From Gavia stellata (lineage: Eukaryota > Chordata > Aves > Gaviiformes > Gaviidae): 64,000 nucleotides of DNA. Position 1 is the first letter of the stretch. Each line of letters begins with the position of its first letter. The stretch spans positions 4,405,208 to 4,469,207 of the forward strand of contig NC_082619.1 in NCBI RefSeq assembly GCF_030936135.1, given 5' to 3'. Position numbers and translations under genes: made by a program. The notes under the pieces were generated by a model. It saw only the letters and a program-made list of their open reading frames with translations. It had not been told where the DNA came from and ran no database searches. Shown piece by piece: positions 24,481 through 37,830 of this stretch.

Positions 24481-27400
24481 CAAGGTCCACACAAACCAAA
24501 CTACACACTGGAAACACCTCTTGACTGGCTGCTTGCAGAAGGCAGGAGTCCTCAGTGCCCCTCATCACCAGGCCAAGCTTTAACTCCAGCTAATTTAACT
24601 CATGGCTCAGTCTTTTTGCTTCTTATAAAAGTTAAGTTACAATGAATCTCATGTAAGTTACCACTCAGCCCTAAGAAAAGTCAATGGAAAAAGGGTATAT
24701 GCCTGCTGTGCTGACTTGCACAAAGACTGGCACCCTATACAGACCACAGTGTGTGTGGGGGGGGAATCGGCTCATGTCTGCTCATTACTTCTAGTTTCCA
24801 AATAGGACAGAAAGTGAAGCCAACACAGAGCTCAAGCTGCAAGGAGGTAGCTGGCTTTTTGCCTAATACATCAGTTCATTTTTCTGAGGCCCCTCCAAGC
24901 TTCACATTGCTAAAAAAGGAAGTTGGAAAATGTTATACTGGAAACAAGGAATGATGCATCTCTCCCTCTTGCTCCCTGCCTGGAGGGAACATCTCTAGGT
25001 GAGCTTCGGCCACCCAAAGGAAGAGGAGCAGACAGCTATGATTTCACCCAATTCTTGCTTCACAAATGAAGTATGGGAATAGTGACCAGCCATCGGCCAT
25101 TCCTAACATTCATCATATTTGTGGCTGCTGCTAAAGAACTTGGCTGCAAAATACAGGTGTCAGGTTATACCACTTTCCCTCCAGCTCTTTGAGAAAGTCC
25201 AGATCCTGAAGAAAAACACTGTCAGTTTCTTTTAGACTTAGTGCTGGTGCCACATGAGCAGAACTGGCAACTGACAGTGTTTCCTTCTGAACCTTGCACA
25301 ATTGTTACAAAACCTGAATAGTTTCCCATTATTACTAAAAATGGCAACAAAAAAAAGAGACAGGTTTTCTTGCAAGGCTGCTTCTGCCTGGAACTGCTGT
25401 AGCACAGGGAACAAACGCTCCAGAACAACTCCATCAGCTCTGCTGCGAACGTCCCAGTGGTACCTCTCACCTTCAACCTTATGTTGCTGATTAGGAAACA
25501 AATGTCGCCAGTACTGTGTTGATTTTGAGAATCTGACACTAGTTCACCGGATGGAGAATAGAACAGCCATTTCACCCCCAGCTACTAAGCAATGAATCCA
25601 AGAAAACCCTTCTCCTTTCCGAAGGAATATCCCCTCCCTGCACAAGGTTTCGGGACCAGCGGGTGTGGAAGGCAGTTACATAACTGCTGCAGGAACTGAG
25701 GGGGAGAAGAATGAATGTCAAAACTTGCTAAAACATGAACCCGGGAGCCTTGTGGATTCGGTCTCTAACATCCATCAAACATGATTAATTTTAATGTCAC
25801 AACATTTTAATGTCAATTACTTTTAATGTCACTGCTTCTTCTTTACTAGTGCAACCACATTTTAGAGCTGATAAGAGATTCCCCCAAAGAACTTAAGATC
25901 AAATAAATAAACAATCAAAAATAAACACGACAAACACAAGCAGCAGCCTGGTGCCTCCCTGCTATTGTAAGGCTCTTGATGTGGTGAATCTGACTATTTC
26001 CAAGGCCAAGGCAGTTGAGAAATAGAGCATCTGAGGCTTCCACTCCTATTTTTCTGACTATATAATTTGGCTAATTGAAGATGTCTGTTAGACATGTGGC
26101 TTGGTATTATTTACATTAGGCTAAGCCATCAGACAAGGATATATTTTGTTTAGATGCTGCATGGAGTAGAGAATAACAGTCAGTCATGATTCTGGGTATC
26201 TTAAAATTTGTGTATAAAAGAAGAGACAACAGGCAAACTGAGACTGATGAGGAAACTCTTAGAAGAGGACTTGAGACTTAAAGTCTTTAGGTTATCAAGT
26301 GGCTGGGGAAAAATTGCACAGCTGAACATTTTTTGCAAAGCAACAGGGATATTAACTTCTCACATAATTTCAAACCCATTCAAATGTTGCAAATTTAAAA
26401 GCCTGTACTTGGATTCAAATTCCTCTGGTTTTATATGGTCTTTGGCAGAGACTGAGAAGCAGACGACAGATAGGAAAAGAAATAGCACAGAATATACACA
26501 AAAAGAGGGACAATGAAAGAACACACTCTATACCTACATATACATATAGTACTTGCTTGTTGCCTGCTACTTTGGAAAGCAATTAAAGCACCCTCCTCTT
26601 GATGCAACATTCAAATAGCTGCTGTATATCCAGAAAGTAATTTGTTTTTAAAGACTTGATTCAGGCTGAAAAAGACTTGTGGGTATAAACAACAGGAAAA
26701 ATTGATATGTGAACTTCTGTTTAAGCGTTTTTTTAAATAGCTGGAGAGGTTGACAAAGCCTCAAACCCCATGGGGTTTCTCAAAACAAGTCTTGTATGTA
26801 TCTTTAGAATAAATTACAAGACTGAGGATAAGTCAGGCCTCTATTCTAATATGAAACTTAGATAAGAAAAGATATATTTGGCCAGACAAACTAAAGAAAA
26901 GAAAGAAACAGGAGAGTAAGTCAGACAGCTTGCATGGCCTTTTTTAGAGTCTAAGAACTGACTTGGTCTACTCATTATTGATATACACTTGTCTACCCAC
27001 ATTTGCACTTGCCACCTCACTTAATGGTAATGCACTATGCAGCTCTGTGGAACAACTGCAGTTTTACTTCAGAATGCATATTTTAAGCCCGTAACAGTTC
27101 AATGGGACATTTTAAGTGCATAATTCCATCAATGTTACCAAATAAAGTCTCAATCCATAACACAGTTGTAAGAATGAAATGCAACATTTATTAATAGATT
27201 TTCAAAGCCAGAATAGATGAGTTTTGATCATCCAAGTTTTCAGTACAGCAGACACCACAGAACATCACCATGATGTTTGCACACTTTGACAGCTTGCGTT
27301 TCTATCAGCATCTCTTTCCAAGAAACAGCCCTACTTGCTCTACTGATAGACTGCTTCAGTGGCATATTAAACTCCCTGATAATTCCTTGAATCTTAGCTT

Positions 27401-30400
27401 CTATCTTGCATTTGTTCAATCTGCAAGATTCAACTTCTAGCTACCAGCTCCTTAAGACTCTTGTATTCTAGATAACTGTTCTCAGAGGGCTCTGTAATCT
27501 AATAAAGACAGCAGGGTCTGCCCTGATCTTGGGCTCCATCCGGGAAGGGGGAGGTTTAGCATGAACCAGCCCTAGCTGTCAGTTGATGTTAAGATCCAGG
27601 GCTCATTCAGAACTGAGGGTGGGATTTACATAACTTGATGTGTTTGATTCTCTCCCTCTTTTCAGGGAATCAATCACAGCACCCTGCCTCTTGATCTGGG
27701 CACAGTGTCTATCATGTCATCCTTGTGTCTGTGTTCACCTGGACACATCGGTGCTTATCAAAAAAACATTTACTATAAAAGGTAATCAGGTAAAACACGA
27801 GAGGTGCCAAGAGATGCCAGACAGCACATTCTGACAGAGTTTTGTGTATATCTGATAGCCAGCATGGCCCAGAGTCCTCTCCCAGTCTTAAACAGTTCAC
27901 ATTCCTTCCTTGAGCTAAACCCTGCTTGGCTGCATTGTTTCAACAAGCTGAAAAGCAGCCTCGTGCCAGGGGTTTACTGCAGGGACCTTTACCCTGACCC
28001 AGACTAAGCAAGAGTCTCCAGGCACAAGCTCCTAAACAAAGCACCACATTCCAATTATTTACATATTTCTTCTGTCCTGAAGCAGCCAGAGAAATGAGCA
28101 TGACTGTGAGGCTGCAGGGAAATCTGGAAGGCCAGCTCTTCACAAAACCACCTGAGGCTACATTAAACTCTCCACAAAGCCAAAGCTTAAATTCATCAAC
28201 AGGCTCCCCAGCCTATTTTTGTTTCAAGTCCTCCATCAAGCTGAGAAATGATCCAACCTGTCTTCTCTATTACAGCCAACTCATCAGATTCACTGAAGTT
28301 CAGCAATTCAGACCTATATACTCAGCCAGTGTCCATACCTTTTACTTATACTCAGATATTGGCTGTGAAACATATTTTCCAATAAAATCTCAGTAAGCTC
28401 ACACTGAAACACACCTTAGGCAAGTTTCCTCCTTAGATTAGTTCCCTCTTTTCCACGGCAAGCTGGGTACATCACGTCAAGGATGCGTATATGCTAAATA
28501 GTATCCCATTTTTTTCTCTGTGCACATAGTACTCCTGCCATGCACTTAAAATCCCTCAGAAGACAGACTTGCAGTCACAGCGGGCTTGTAACAGAACAGT
28601 ACACCTGCAGTACCAGCAAAACCTGACACATTGTCCCTTCCCTCAACCAGAGAACAGCAAAAGCAAGACTTGAGTTTGCAGTCCTTTAAACAGACTTCCA
28701 CCTTTTCTTTCTGGAAAGGTCTAGTCCCACAGGGCAGAGACTACTATTTCTGAAACTGGCATCATTAGTGGCTATTCACCCTTGGTGAGAAGACATGATG
28801 GTAAGCACCTAGTGTTGTAATATTACAGACTGGCAAAGGCAGAAGAACCATTTTGTTCAGGAATGCACATTAAGAAATGGAGCATCTGGCTACTAGAAAA
28901 TAGATTCAAAGTGCTTAACTTCTATTCAGGTACACATTAGATATTTAAAAGGCTCAATCACAAGTTACATTAGATTTATTACTTCAAGTATATAAATACA
29001 TAATTTTCCCTAACTGCCTAATATTCAGCCATAAGTCTCCCATATAAGCATGTGATTCCACATACAACCCAAGTTATGTGTTTTCTTCTATCTCCATCTG
29101 ATACTGGACCATTTTGGACGGAAACAGTCATTTAGATAAACTGCCAGTCTCATCTGGTCCAGTAATTCCTAGCTCCGTATTTCCATGTTTGCTCTCAGGC
29201 AGGAGGAGTCCGACTCACTGGCTGAATCTGTGTAAGAGAAGTGAAATACTTATGAGGGTTACTGTAGAGTTTCCAAGGCATCTGTCAGAGTCTGATGCAA
29301 TTGTGACAGCTCACAGAACTGAATCAAAGGCATGAATAACCATGGCAGACCTATAGGCTACTGTAGGAAGTATGGCTAGATGAGTACATTATCCATTTGC
29401 TGACTATAAATATCAGGAAAAATCTGGCAGGGGAAAAGTCCCTTTTTTACTCTGTTCCTATATTCTTTCCCTCAGACCAGCTTCCTAATAATAACTGGAA
29501 ACAAGATAACAAGCTAAATGGGTATCCTAACCCTTATTGTACCTCTTATTCTGTAACACATGCTTATTAGATGCTGGCATTCTGTCTGGGAAACAGTTTT
29601 AATGTGTGAATCTTGCACTGACAATTAACATGTCTATTTGCTCTTTGGTTGCTGTATCTAGAGTGACAGGAGATACACATCCCTCATCTCCCTGTTTCAA
29701 GCCTGAGTTTACCCTCCCAGCTTCTGCCTCCTCTGTTTTTTCAGCCCAGCAAGCTCAGCAAAAGGAAAAGTTGCAACAGCTTCATTACACTGAAAATAGT
29801 TAATTATGTATGCCTAGTAGAAGGGAAAAAACATCAAATGGCTCCATACTGTAGATAACAGCAGTTCATCGGCCCAGACCACACAAGTCTCTGCATCTGG
29901 CCCTCATTAACATCTGGAAACGAAACCAAAGTATCCATCTGCCAGGCAATGGGTCTTATTTGACATTTATGCAGAATAAGCCAAATAAGATGTGCCCACT
30001 TGTAGGGTCCCGATTGATCTGCAAGGATCATTTGGGATGATTATAGGTACCAGCACGATCAGAGCAGACATAACAGGGTATCCTGAGTGAGATTTACAGT
30101 CTGGTTTGTGGTGACACCAATTCCCTTGATCAGCCAGCTGCTTCTGGCATCCTTCAGGATAGAAACTGTTGTTTGGGGGGGATGGTGCAAGCGGAGGGGC
30201 ATTGTCATGGGTTTGCTCAGAAATGTTTTATTCAGGTTGTTTATCCTCAAAAGAACATTTTCCTTTTAGATTAAATTATCTGGATTCTGTTTATTCTAAA
30301 CACAGGAGACAGGACTCAAGCATTTCCTCTTTTAGGAAGTAAGGCTGAGTGTATTTCCTACAAAATTTACAAAGAATGGAAGTAAGGACTTGTATGGCTC

Positions 30401-30609
30401 CTGAAGATTTCAAACTCTTCCTCCCTAAATGCTGAAAGAGCTGGCTCTGTCTGTCAGAGCACAGTTACATCCCAGTGGCATGAAATACAAATGCAAACAG
30501 ACAGCAGCTATAAGCTCTTTGGAAAAGGAAGGCTGATAAAAACCATAATCAAACTATTTACCAATACTCCACATTGTTCTGTCTGAAGACCATAAACCAC
30601 ACTATATGA

Positions 30610-30720
30610 GACATTTCCCTTTTTACAGATGGGGAAACCAAGGCTCCAAAAGGACTTGTAAAACCACCTACTGGGATTACAGTTGAGATGAGACAAGTTA
30701 ATGAACAACAGATCTGAACC
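30610..30720 (-). repeat. MIR-like ancient SINE relic
   Basis: TTTTTACAGATGGGGAAACC followed by AAGGCTCCAAAAGGACTTGT is close to the inverted MIR 3' half. It ends about 70 bp before the hairpin at 30789. Confidence 0.5.
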
Positions 30721-30788
30721 TTACCAGCAAAAAGTTTTCATTCCAATAGACTACAGAGTCACCACTGGAACTGGAAGCAAAAATACAG

Positions 30789-30860
30789 ATTTCTGCCTTC
30801 CCATCTCTTCTCCTTACAGAGAGTCAGAATTGTAAGGAGAAGAGATGGGAAGGCAGGAAT
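30789..30860 (+). repeat. Nearly perfect inverted repeat (29-bp stem, 14-base loop)
   Basis: Left arm 30789-30817 and right arm 30832-30860 are reverse complements with one exception, a T/G pair at 30792/30857 (a U-G wobble in plus-strand RNA). The inner 25 pairs (30793-30817 with 30832-30856) are perfect. The arm begins CTGCCTTCCCATCTC and the loop is AGAGAGTCAGAATT. A microRNA-like hairpin or a recent template-switch palindrome are the two readings; neither is proven. Confidence 0.95.
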
Positions 30861-32764
30861 ATGTGCTTTTGCTGATATCTATATAGCTACAGCTATAAAG
30901 CTACTACCAAGTTTTATATGCCATTTTCCATGCATTAGTCACACTGTACTTCTTACAGGAAGTCTATATCTCCACCTGAAGCACAAGGGCAGTGTCTTGC
31001 TCAGTCTTCCAGGGGACCTGAAAGCCAGATAATGAACAGAGTCCTCTGCCCATAGGGCCAACCTGTCTCCACATTCATAGCACAGCTCAGGACTGATGCA
31101 AGTCTAACGTTCCAGTATCTTTAATCTCTCACAGCTGCCTAAGACATTTTCCCTGGTATCTACTCTAAATGTTCATATATTATGTACTACTTCTGGATCG
31201 GAGCGGGGTGTAGAGAATATATGAAGAGTGACTGCTATTTAAAATGTCTGCAGAAATAACATTTATTGCTACATCGAGTCTTCCCTGTCTGCGCAGTATG
31301 AACATAACTGATGGTGGGTGCTTATAAAGCATGCATAATCATTACCTGCTCAATTACTGTTGTTATAATGCATGGTTGGCAGTAAGTGCTGCCCATTGTG
31401 GGGCCCCACCAGCTCCCTGTACTAGGGGAATTCTTCATGTTTTGTTTTTAATTCTGCATCATAATCAGGATCTAATTTTATGCATATTAGCTCAGGATAT
31501 TTTTCCTTTCTTTTACATTGTCAGTCTGCTTGCCACATCCTTGCTGAAGGGGATTCCTCACTTTAAGCCCTTCTCTTGGTAGGGCAGGATGGCCTCTTTT
31601 GGTTGAGGATTATAGGCTCTGACAGTGCTGACACAGAAAAATAAACCCCCAGAATGATTTAAAGCAATGAGCAGGGCTGTTCTCTCAAGATCAGGAATAT
31701 ACAGCTACTACTGTCCTTTCCTCCTGTAACTCAGACCCAGTCTAAACCTGGCTACTTACAGACCTTAGCCAGACAGAGCCTTTGACAGCCTCCACCCCAT
31801 CATGCACTCTTCACTTGCTGATAAGATTATAAGATTTTTAGTAACAAGGAGACCACACACTGTCTCCCCTCCATGAACTCAAGCATTCATGGCCCAGTGT
31901 CACAAAAAAAATGATACTAACTGGGACATTAAGGCATAAAGGGATGAAGAGACTTGGGCATACTCAGTAAAAGTCAAGAATGTCACAAACCTCCTAAATC
32001 CAGGGCAATTAGATCATACTACCAGGCAGAGCCATACTGAAAGGGTGCTAAAAGATATCTTTTCAAGAAGAGAGTATTGCGTGAGCTCAGCTCCAATACA
32101 GATGCTTTAGAAAAAACAGAATTTATTTGCCTTTTTAGTGGACTTTTTTTTTTCCTTCCATTCTGCTTATACAAGATCATCATAAAAAATGAAGAAGCAT
32201 TTAAATCAGCAGCAAGGATGGAAGAGCAGTGCCAATTCCCCCCTGAATAAGCTCCTCCCATGCAGAAACAGGAAATTGATTTCCCTTCCAAGGGCTGAAG
32301 ATGTTCCTGTGCCAGACTCACTACATCAGGTGCTTTCAGTGCTGTGACACTGCCAGAATCTGGAGATTTACAGCAAACATCCCAGGCCCCATCAAAGGCT
32401 TATGAAGCCCAAAACCACAAGATATGCATCCAGAGTTAAAAGAGCTTCAGCATACTCAAAGCATATCATTGGAATGAAGGATGCCAGCAGCTATTGAAGT
32501 TGCTATTTTTCTGGGTAGGCTAGGTTTTCCATGCACATGGTTGCAGCAAAGGAAGTATTGAGAGGACAACCCTGAGGACAGGGGCTAAAAGGAAAGCTAT
32601 AGCCAGAAGCAAAGCATGCTGCACACATGGTTTTGCACCACATGGCATGGGAGAGGCTGCAACTCTGCACTGTAAGGAGGGAAGACAGGCAGGAGTGGTA
32701 CAAAAAGGGGCAAGGTTCTTAGATGTCATATGCCACTGCAAAGTGATAAAAAGTATTTGCATTC

Positions 32765-33130
32765 AAAGGATTCTGGAGAAGAGAAGACTGAGGGGGGATC
32801 TTATTAATGCTTATAAATACTTAAGAGGAGGGTGCCAGGAGGATGGGGCCAGTCTTTTTTCAGTGGTGCCCAGTGACAGGATGAGAGGTAACAGGCACAA
32901 ACTTGGTCATAGGAAGTTCCATCTAAACATGAGGAGGAACTTCTTTACTTTGAGGGTGGTAGAGCACTGGAACAGGCTGCCCAGAGAGGTTGTGGAGTCT
33001 CCTTCTCTCAAGATACACAAACTCACCTGGACACATTCCTGTGCAATCTGTTCTAGGTGAACCTGCTCTGGCTGGGGGGTTGGACTAGATGATCTCCAGA
33101 GGTCCCTTCCAACCCCTATCATTCTGTGAT
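32765..33130 (+). mobile_element. CR1 retrotransposon 3' end, well preserved
   Basis: A 5'-truncated CR1 copy in plus orientation. Recognisable blocks in order: GGAGAAGAGAAGACTGAGGG, GCCCAGTGACAGGATGAGAG, AGGAAGTTCCATCTAAACAT, CACTGGAACAGGCTGCCCAG and the 3' end GGTTGGACTAGATGATCTCC, AGGTCCCTTCCAACCCCTAT, ending ATTCTGTGAT. It is the least diverged repeat here and the main evidence for an avian genome. The open frame across it is part of the element and not a host gene. Confidence 0.95.
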
Positions 33131-34379
33131 ATTGTCTAACTGGCTAGTTTAAAAACTCCTTCTATATGCATGAGTAATCAACTCTTCTCCCCATCTTAAA
33201 GATGTTTCTAAGGAGAAGGTGAGGGGCAAATAAGGAGAGAATGAATCTAAGCAACATTTTAATTCCTTTTAAAATACTAGTGTACAAGTTGTTCTGGGGG
33301 CCAAGAAAACCAATGTAAGAACATACCTGAAGAACAGTATTTATGATTTCCTAGATTTAAATGTATCTTTCTATGAGAGGACTGATTAAAGTAACTAAGA
33401 TATTTTTGAAAATGCCTAGGTACCATGCTTTCAAAAAGGTTTCTAAAGGATCTGTGTTCAAGGCCTAACACATAAAACTCTAAATTAGTCCTGAGCACTT
33501 GGCAGAAACGTGTGGTGCACAGCACCCTCAGTGTAGCACAAGTCTGCTCCATGCTACACAAAATCTCTTCTGCTAGCCAAGCCACCATTAAATAAAAAGC
33601 ACAAGGAGCTCAGGAAAAATAGAGAGGAGAGACATTATAAGAACTGAAACCAGAAATATTCAAGTTATTCAGAAGATGTATAATCTTTGTGACAAGCTGA
33701 TGGGAGATTTTTATCACCTGAGACCTTCAAACCAAGCCTGGCTGTCTTTCTGGAAGAGAGATTTTACTCAAGTGATTAAAATGAATGCAAGGGGTTACCC
33801 TTACAATGATGAAATCCTCCAATATACTCTAGCAATCTTCAACACTGCCCTCAACTTCCTTCTAACTTTACCTTTGAAGAGGGACAGAGTTCTTTGTACA
33901 AGACTGCCTGAAAATCCCTGTCACTGCGTGTATATCAGAATATCTCAAAGCTTTCTCAGATACGCCTGTAAGATAGGTTGCTGTTACATTTTCTTCTGTG
34001 GCTTTAATGTGCTAAAATGCAAAGATGCTGAGAAGTCCAGTAATCCTAACTGCACACTACATGGCCGCTCAGCAGTCAGGACCATTAGCAAAGTATAATA
34101 AACTTGCTAGCAGATACTGCTTTCTGAGCTGGCCAGAACAAGCCCTATTTACATAAGCCCTCAATAAGTAAGCACCCGCAGGACCCCATTTGAATGGGTG
34201 TTCAGATGTCTGAGTATCTTGGGTTCCCAACTTTTCTGCCTTCTCACTGCATTAATTTATGCTCTAGAATTACATGAATAGATGTTAACTTGGTGCCTGG
34301 CTTGTTTAGACAGCAAGCAGGAAGAAAGCTAGGTGTAAGACATTCTGGATTGCTATGCAAGCTTTCAAGTCTGCAGTGT

Positions 34380-34450
34380 TGCAGGGACCAGTGCAAACAG
34401 GCAAAGAAACAGTCCCTGCCTCAGGGTGCTTACAACCCAGAAAATATCAT
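34380..34450. repeat. Possible ancient amniote SINE relic
   Basis: AAACAGTCCCTGCCTCAGGG followed by TGCTTACAACC resembles a phrase common in old amniote MIR-type elements. Weak evidence. Confidence 0.25.
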
Positions 34451-37400
34451 CCTAAATACTTCTGTCTGGTGCAGGAAGGCCCAGTTTGTTCCACTCGCAT
34501 TCTGGTTTTGGCTTTCCTCCTCTCTTCTGGTGCTTTCACAGAAGAGGATATGGGGCAGGGGAAGATGCTGGCTGACAACTTGAAAAAGAAACACTGCAGC
34601 CTCCTCTTCATTCAATGGCTTTTACTAATGGGTATGTATTCATTGCTATCCCACAATGGAAGCAACACGCCCAGGGCATTACTAAATAGGAAAAAGATGC
34701 AAGATCAAGTAATTAGAGGGAAAAGTATTGTGCAATGCAGGATCATTAGCTCCAGAGCAGAGGAGCTCAGAGTTTAGAACTTCTCTTGCACCAGGTCATA
34801 TTGGGTCTGAATTAACAGCTGCAGAATTGTCTCTGCCGTTTACTCCAGGGATAGCCTTAGGCTAAATGGAAAGAGCTCTGACAAACCCAGATAAGATGGG
34901 ATCCATTTGCCACACTGAGTGGCACTGATGGGAAGGCTCCTGAACTGCAACATTATCTTCACCCATTAAACTAGTGCCTGACATGTCTTAACAGACTATC
35001 ACATCGGACTTTTGCAGCTCCATTTCTACAGTGATTTCATAGCATTTTACAGCTCACGAGGGAAAGGTTGCTACACTTGTGAGCGCTCTTACACTTACTC
35101 TGCAGAACAGCAGCTGAGGCACAAAGCAGTTGAAACCAAATGCACCCCCAAGACTTTGAATGCTTAAAGGACACCTGACAACACATAGTTGGTATACCCA
35201 AGCTCCTGAGTCCCTAGACTTGCATCTTCAGAAGTACTGACCCTTTATAACACTTGAAATGGAGACACTCAAAACTAACAGGCACTTAAAAATGGAGCCT
35301 GAATTACTAAATCACTGAGTCACTGGCCAAACCAAGAATGGAATCTAGACATCCTGAATGCTGCTTTGACCAGAAAGCACTCACAATTGCTTAAAATTCC
35401 ACTTCGGAAAATAAATTTTAAAAAAAATCACAGCATTTGTCAATACAAAAGCTATGTTTTGTCTGGTTGAAATTCCCTTTGTCTCCAAGCAAGAGCTTGA
35501 AACAATGGAAACGAAGAGGGCGTTTGCCCACAGCACAGACCACATCAGAACAAGACAAAGCTGTACTGCAGAAACATCCATCCAGACTGGATGGATTCGG
35601 TAAAACAGTTCCTAATGTGAAATGCTGAGACTCCTAGGGGATTAGCACCAAGCTCTCTGCAAGTGCCACCTCAGTCACATTCTGTGATAGGTGCTTACAA
35701 TGGAATTGACCTCCTCCAGGCATCAAAACAGAAAACGCCACAAAAACGTCAAAGCCGATGACCAGGAATACTTTGAAGGTCTCAGAACAAGAATAATGCC
35801 AAATTGCTCACATGGAATTGAATTTCTGAACTTTGCTGAGGAAATGTATGTGGTCTGCTTTGTGCTCAAGGGGCAAATAGTGTTTTGTATTAGTGCCCAG
35901 TGTTTGTATGTTACAGCAGCATCAGTTCTACAAAAAGACCCACTAGTCTTCCCTTACAGTAAAACAGATGAAGCTGGCACAGGCAGCTCTCAGTGACATC
36001 CAACCCTAGGCAGACCAGAATAAACACACGAAAATGAGGACCACTACCACCACTTGAGGAACAACAACAGGGGATTTATGGCAGTAATAAGTAATCACCA
36101 GAACTTCATTTGGCCAGATCACTGATACATATCATTCCCATTTTAAAAGTAGAGGGTCATGGATCCTCAGTCACCATAAGCATTCATTTGATGCTGCTTT
36201 CAAAACCTGCTCAGGTCCAGTATACAACTCCCATTGTAAATTGACTGAGTTTCCTTAATAACTGGTTCCTAATGTCAGACCAGGTCTGCTGCTCATCATC
36301 TATTAGTCCAACGTAAAACAGTCTCCCCAGTGTTTGCAGAGCCCTGATCTTAGCTGGGGCCTTTAAGAACTACTATAAAGCAAGCAGTTGCTAATAATAA
36401 CCCCTACACTCAGCAGGCCCAGCTTCACTCACAGCCTAGTGCAGTACGACTAAGGGAATGAAAGGCTTCACTAAGTGTGATTGAAAGCTGTGACACCATT
36501 TTAAGACTGTTCTTACACTTCAGCAGTCTGAAGTAATGCTACCAGAGACACCTGAAAATTAGGTAGTGCTCCAGCTTCCACTGGCAATCATATCTTGTTT
36601 CATTTTTTGAAGGACACAATAGCTCATAGGCTCACCACTGGATAAAACACACTGCACCAAATTCTTCATTTCATGTACCTAGAAGTCAGTCAAGTTCCCT
36701 CGGCAGACACTTGGTTCCCATTTTGAGCACACTAAGCTCTTTGCTTTCCATGAGCAGTACTTTTGCATGATCATGTCTTACAAGACCCACAGAGCATTTA
36801 GCAGACATTCACTGAAGCTGCATGTTGCTGCACTGAAATGAGTTCTAGTGCCAGTTAATGCCTGGGGAAGATGAAGCAATTTCCTTAATATTACTCAACA
36901 CGGCAGGATCTACAGCAGGATTCCCAGCACCCTGCCAGCCTCAAGTCTCACTTCAGCAGATTTGCTCTGGAATTACCCTACCACAACAGAGTTTCAAATC
37001 TGGCTCTGTACCTTTTTTCTGCAGAGGTTTGATAAATGGTCCTTTGTTCAGAAAAAAGCCCTGATGTTGGAGAATGTGGCTCCTTTTTCCTCTTGTCCCT
37101 GGAATTGTGATTGGAAATAATTGGAAGTGTCACTGGAAGTAATCAGAAGTGACAGTCCCTGGGCTACAAGGCTTTTGCTTCAAGTCTAACGATCCCCCTG
37201 CAAAACAAAACCTAAATTTAAACAATGAAGTCATAAAGTGATTTGCCTTCAAGGTTGAAAACCCTGCAATATTTTTTTTTAAACAAAAAAAGAAGTGCCT
37301 GACTGTTCTAGTTCAATATTCAAGGCTTGCTATATTATATGAAAGACTTCCCCCGTGCACACAAAACCACCCCACCATTTCCTGACACTCTGCAGCCCTA

Positions 37401-37739
37401 CCCTACAGATAAAGGTTCATATCTATATTAATCATTTCTATGGCCTTTAAAATTTTATCAAGCCTTTAAGAAACAAAAAACAGCCTAAGCAGTCTGAGCT
37501 ATGAGACTCAGCCAGCATGCATCTCAAATATTCCAAATACTGGAAAACCACCTAATTTCGATTTTTTTTTGCTGAGCCACAAAGAGGGGAAGGGAATGGA
37601 GCCGCTCTTTTTTCCATGCTGTAGTTCTGGAAAGGCCTCTTACCAGTCCAGTTAGTACTAACTGCCATCCAGGCACATAGAGAAAGACAGTCTCTTTACT
37701 GTCTAAATAGCCAAAGTGTAAAAGGCACAATGCAATGGG

Positions 37740-37830
37740 AAAAGAGCTACAGAGGTATCAACGTGACTTGCCAAGATCTAGAACAGAGCAGGGAACTGCA
37801 TCCAGATTCCCAGCCCATGCATTGACCGCT
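37740..37830 (-). repeat. MIR-like ancient SINE relic
   Basis: GTGACTTGCCAAGATCTAGA, CAGGGAACTGCATCCAGATT and CCCAGCCCATGCATTGACCG follow the inverted MIR-type core and tRNA-related head in the right order. Diverged. Confidence 0.45.

Larger units (their letters stand above)
22713..32764. other. Non-coding sequence between CR1 copies
   Basis: No exon is recognised. It contains MIR-like relics near 24340-24480 and 30610-30720, a hairpin at 30789-30860 and three copies of TTTTAATGTCA at about 25788-25832. The A/C bias of the plus strand continues. Confidence 0.5.

Noticed and set aside
26205..26225. TGTATAAAAG as a TATA-box promoter
   Set aside because: An isolated motif in AT-rich DNA with no exon, donor or composition change beside it.
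32647..33060. 137-codon open frame
   Set aside because: Most of it (from about 32765) crosses the preserved CR1 3' end and is retrotransposon sequence.
33676..34777. Two 140-codon plus-strand frames
   Set aside because: No domain, no splice context and no recognisable similarity; part of the second overlaps a possible SINE relic.
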